Shown: one piece after another, positions 33,780 through 34,756 of the stretch
Layout of the letters: each line of letters opens with the position of its first letter
How positions within the stretch are numbered: position 1 is the stretch's first letter
Source of the DNA: Mycobacterium sp.
Lineage (GTDB): Bacteria; Actinomycetota; Actinomycetes; Mycobacteriales; Mycobacteriaceae
Length of the DNA stretch: 34,756 nucleotides
NCBI GenBank assembly: GCA_018401645.1
Contig: JAGYKK010000029.1
Coordinates: 1 to 34,756, forward strand
Reading direction: 5' to 3'
Program-made: the position numbers and the translations under genes
Notes under the pieces: generated by a model
What the model saw: only the letters and a program-made list of their open reading frames with translations
The model's database searches: none
Told to the model about the DNA's origin: nothing

Positions 33780-34756
33780 TTACTTCACGTCGAAGGAGAC
33801 CGTGTGCCAGCCGGTGGCACCATCGGGAATCACGCCCATCTGATCGCCGGTCTGCACCGCGCCGGTGTTATCCGTGGCGCGCACGGCAACGGTGTGCTGG
33901 CCTCCGGTGGCGTTCCAGTCGAAGCTCCACAGCCGCCAGGTGTCGTTGGAGTAGGCCGCACCCAACTGCGCCGGCCGCCAGGGACCGTCGTCGACGCGCA
34001 CCTCGACGGCCTCGATGCCGCGGTGCTGCGCCCATGCCACCCCGCCGAAGGTGGTCGGCCCGGCGGACAGGCGGGCACCACTACGGGGAACGTCGATGCG
34101 CGACTGGGTCTTGATCGGGGCCTGCGCCGACCAGCCCAGCTTGGTCCAGTAGGCCTCGGCGCGGTCGAACTGGGTCAGTTCGAGGTCAACCACCCACTTG
34201 GTGGCCGACACGAAGCCGTACAGCCCGGGAACCACTAGGCGGGCCGGGTAGCCGTGCTCGACGGGCAGCGGCACCCCGTTCATCCCGATCGCCAGCAGTG
34301 AATCGCGGTCATCGGTGAGGGCCTCCACCGGTGTTCCGATGGTGAAACCGTCGATCGACGTGGACAACACCATGTCGGCGTCGGCGGCAATCCCGGCGTC
34401 GCGCAACAGATCCCGGACCCGGTATCCGACCCAGGTCGCGTTGGAGATGAGATCGCCACCGACCGGATTCGACACGCACGCCAGCGTCACGGTCTTCTCG
34501 ATCGGCTCGAAGCGTTGCAGATCGTCGAAGGTGTAGGTCACCTCGCGATCCACCATGCCGTGGATCCGCAACCGCCAGTCGGCGCGAGACAGTTGCGGCA
34601 CGCTCAATGCGGTGTCGATGCGGTAGAACTCGTCGTTCGGGGTGATGAAGTTCGTTATACCGGCACCCTTGGGAACGACATCGGCCGGTGGCGGCGGGGG
34701 TGCGATCGCCGGCGTGGGCAGCGCCAGGGCGTCGCGGTCACCGGATACCGACCGCA
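33780..34756 (-). CDS. Sulfite-oxidase-fold molybdopterin oxidoreductase, C-terminal part
   Basis: The gene runs off the right edge; about 324 codons of its 3' end are visible. The frame continues upstream of the TTG at 34607 to the window end (RSVSGDRDALALP, then APPPPPADV and FITPNDEFYRIDTAL), so the start lies outside. The molybdopterin domain shows FYRIDTAL, the ligand Cys in VTLACVSNPVGG, GVPLPVEHGYPARLVVPGLYG and TKWVVDLELT. The final part (AVEVRVDDGPWRPAQ, WSFDWNATGGQHTVAVRATD) is the sulfite-oxidase dimerisation domain. The Pro-rich linker before the domain, and resemblance to Rv0218 of M. tuberculosis, suggest a membrane-anchoring N-terminus outside the window. Substrate unknown. Confidence 0.88.
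   Translation of the reverse strand, partial: RSVSGDRDALALPTPAIAPPPPPADVVPKGAGITNFITPNDEFYRIDTALSVPQLSRADWRLRIHGMVDREVTYTFDDLQRFEPIEKTVTLACVSNPVGGDLISNATWVGYRVRDLLRDAGIAADADMVLSTSIDGFTIGTPVEALTDDRDSLLAIGMNGVPLPVEHGYPARLVVPGLYGFVSATKWVVDLELTQFDRAEAYWTKLGWSAQAPIKTQSRIDVPRSGARLSAGPTTFGGVAWAQHRGIEAVEVRVDDGPWRPAQLGAAYSNDTWRLWSFDWNATGGQHTVAVRATDNTGAVQTGDQMGVIPDGATGWHTVSFDVK

Overview
This window is high-GC actinobacterial chromosomal DNA, most likely from a member of the Mycobacteriaceae (Mycolicibacterium/Mycolicibacter type). The evidence is the gene content: a PapA-like condensation-domain acyltransferase, a WS/DGAT wax ester synthase, an EthA/MymA-type Baeyer-Villiger monooxygenase beside a TetR regulator, a tandem-domain universal stress protein, paired FadE-type acyl-CoA dehydrogenases, and a large Orn/Lys/Arg decarboxylase resembling M. 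tuberculosis Rv2531c. The assignment rests on recognising protein families by eye, not on a search. I see no tRNA, rRNA, CRISPR array, insertion sequence or phage gene.

Layout. 1-3295 (minus strand): a disrupted universal stress protein gene, then TetR regulator, DHA2-type MFS exporter and the start of an SDR oxidoreductase. 3555-7329 (plus): PapA-like acyltransferase, a CitA/DcuS-type sensor kinase and its frame-disrupted response regulator. 7322-12746 (minus): a cytochrome b561-type membrane protein fused to a sulfite-oxidase-fold molybdopterin domain, a lipoprotein and a PLP decarboxylase. 12910-15369 (plus): secreted M15 peptidase and WS/DGAT. 15326-18424: TetR divergent from a monooxygenase/hydrolase pair. 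18503-22065: secreted family 1 glycosidase with an Ig-like domain, exported VanX-like dipeptidase and a small exported protein of unknown function.

The centrepiece is 22193-28435, a compact plus-strand Calvin-Benson-Bassham operon: class I fructose-bisphosphatase (cbbF), class I phosphoribulokinase (cbbP), red-type form I Rubisco large and small subunits (cbbL, cbbS), the Rubisco activase CbbX, phosphoglycolate phosphatase (cbbZ) and xylulose-bisphosphatase (cbbY). It supplies the two reactions unique to the cycle plus Rubisco repair and clearance of by-products. The proteins resemble those of alpha-proteobacteria, which suggests an acquired module. No cbbR regulator, transketolase, aldolase, hydrogenase or CO dehydrogenase is visible here. 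The cbbF gene carries a frame break near its start and has substitutions at positions that bind metal in class I enzymes, while cbbP, cbbL and cbbX keep the catalytic residues I checked.

28432-34756: SOUL heme-binding protein, a DUF4239-like membrane protein, a two-subunit acyl-CoA dehydrogenase, a GNAT-AAA+ fusion protein, and a second, partial sulfite-oxidase-fold protein at the right edge. Three genes (universal stress protein, response regulator, cbbF) carry frame breaks. They may be decaying genes or indel errors in the assembly; the sequence alone cannot decide.
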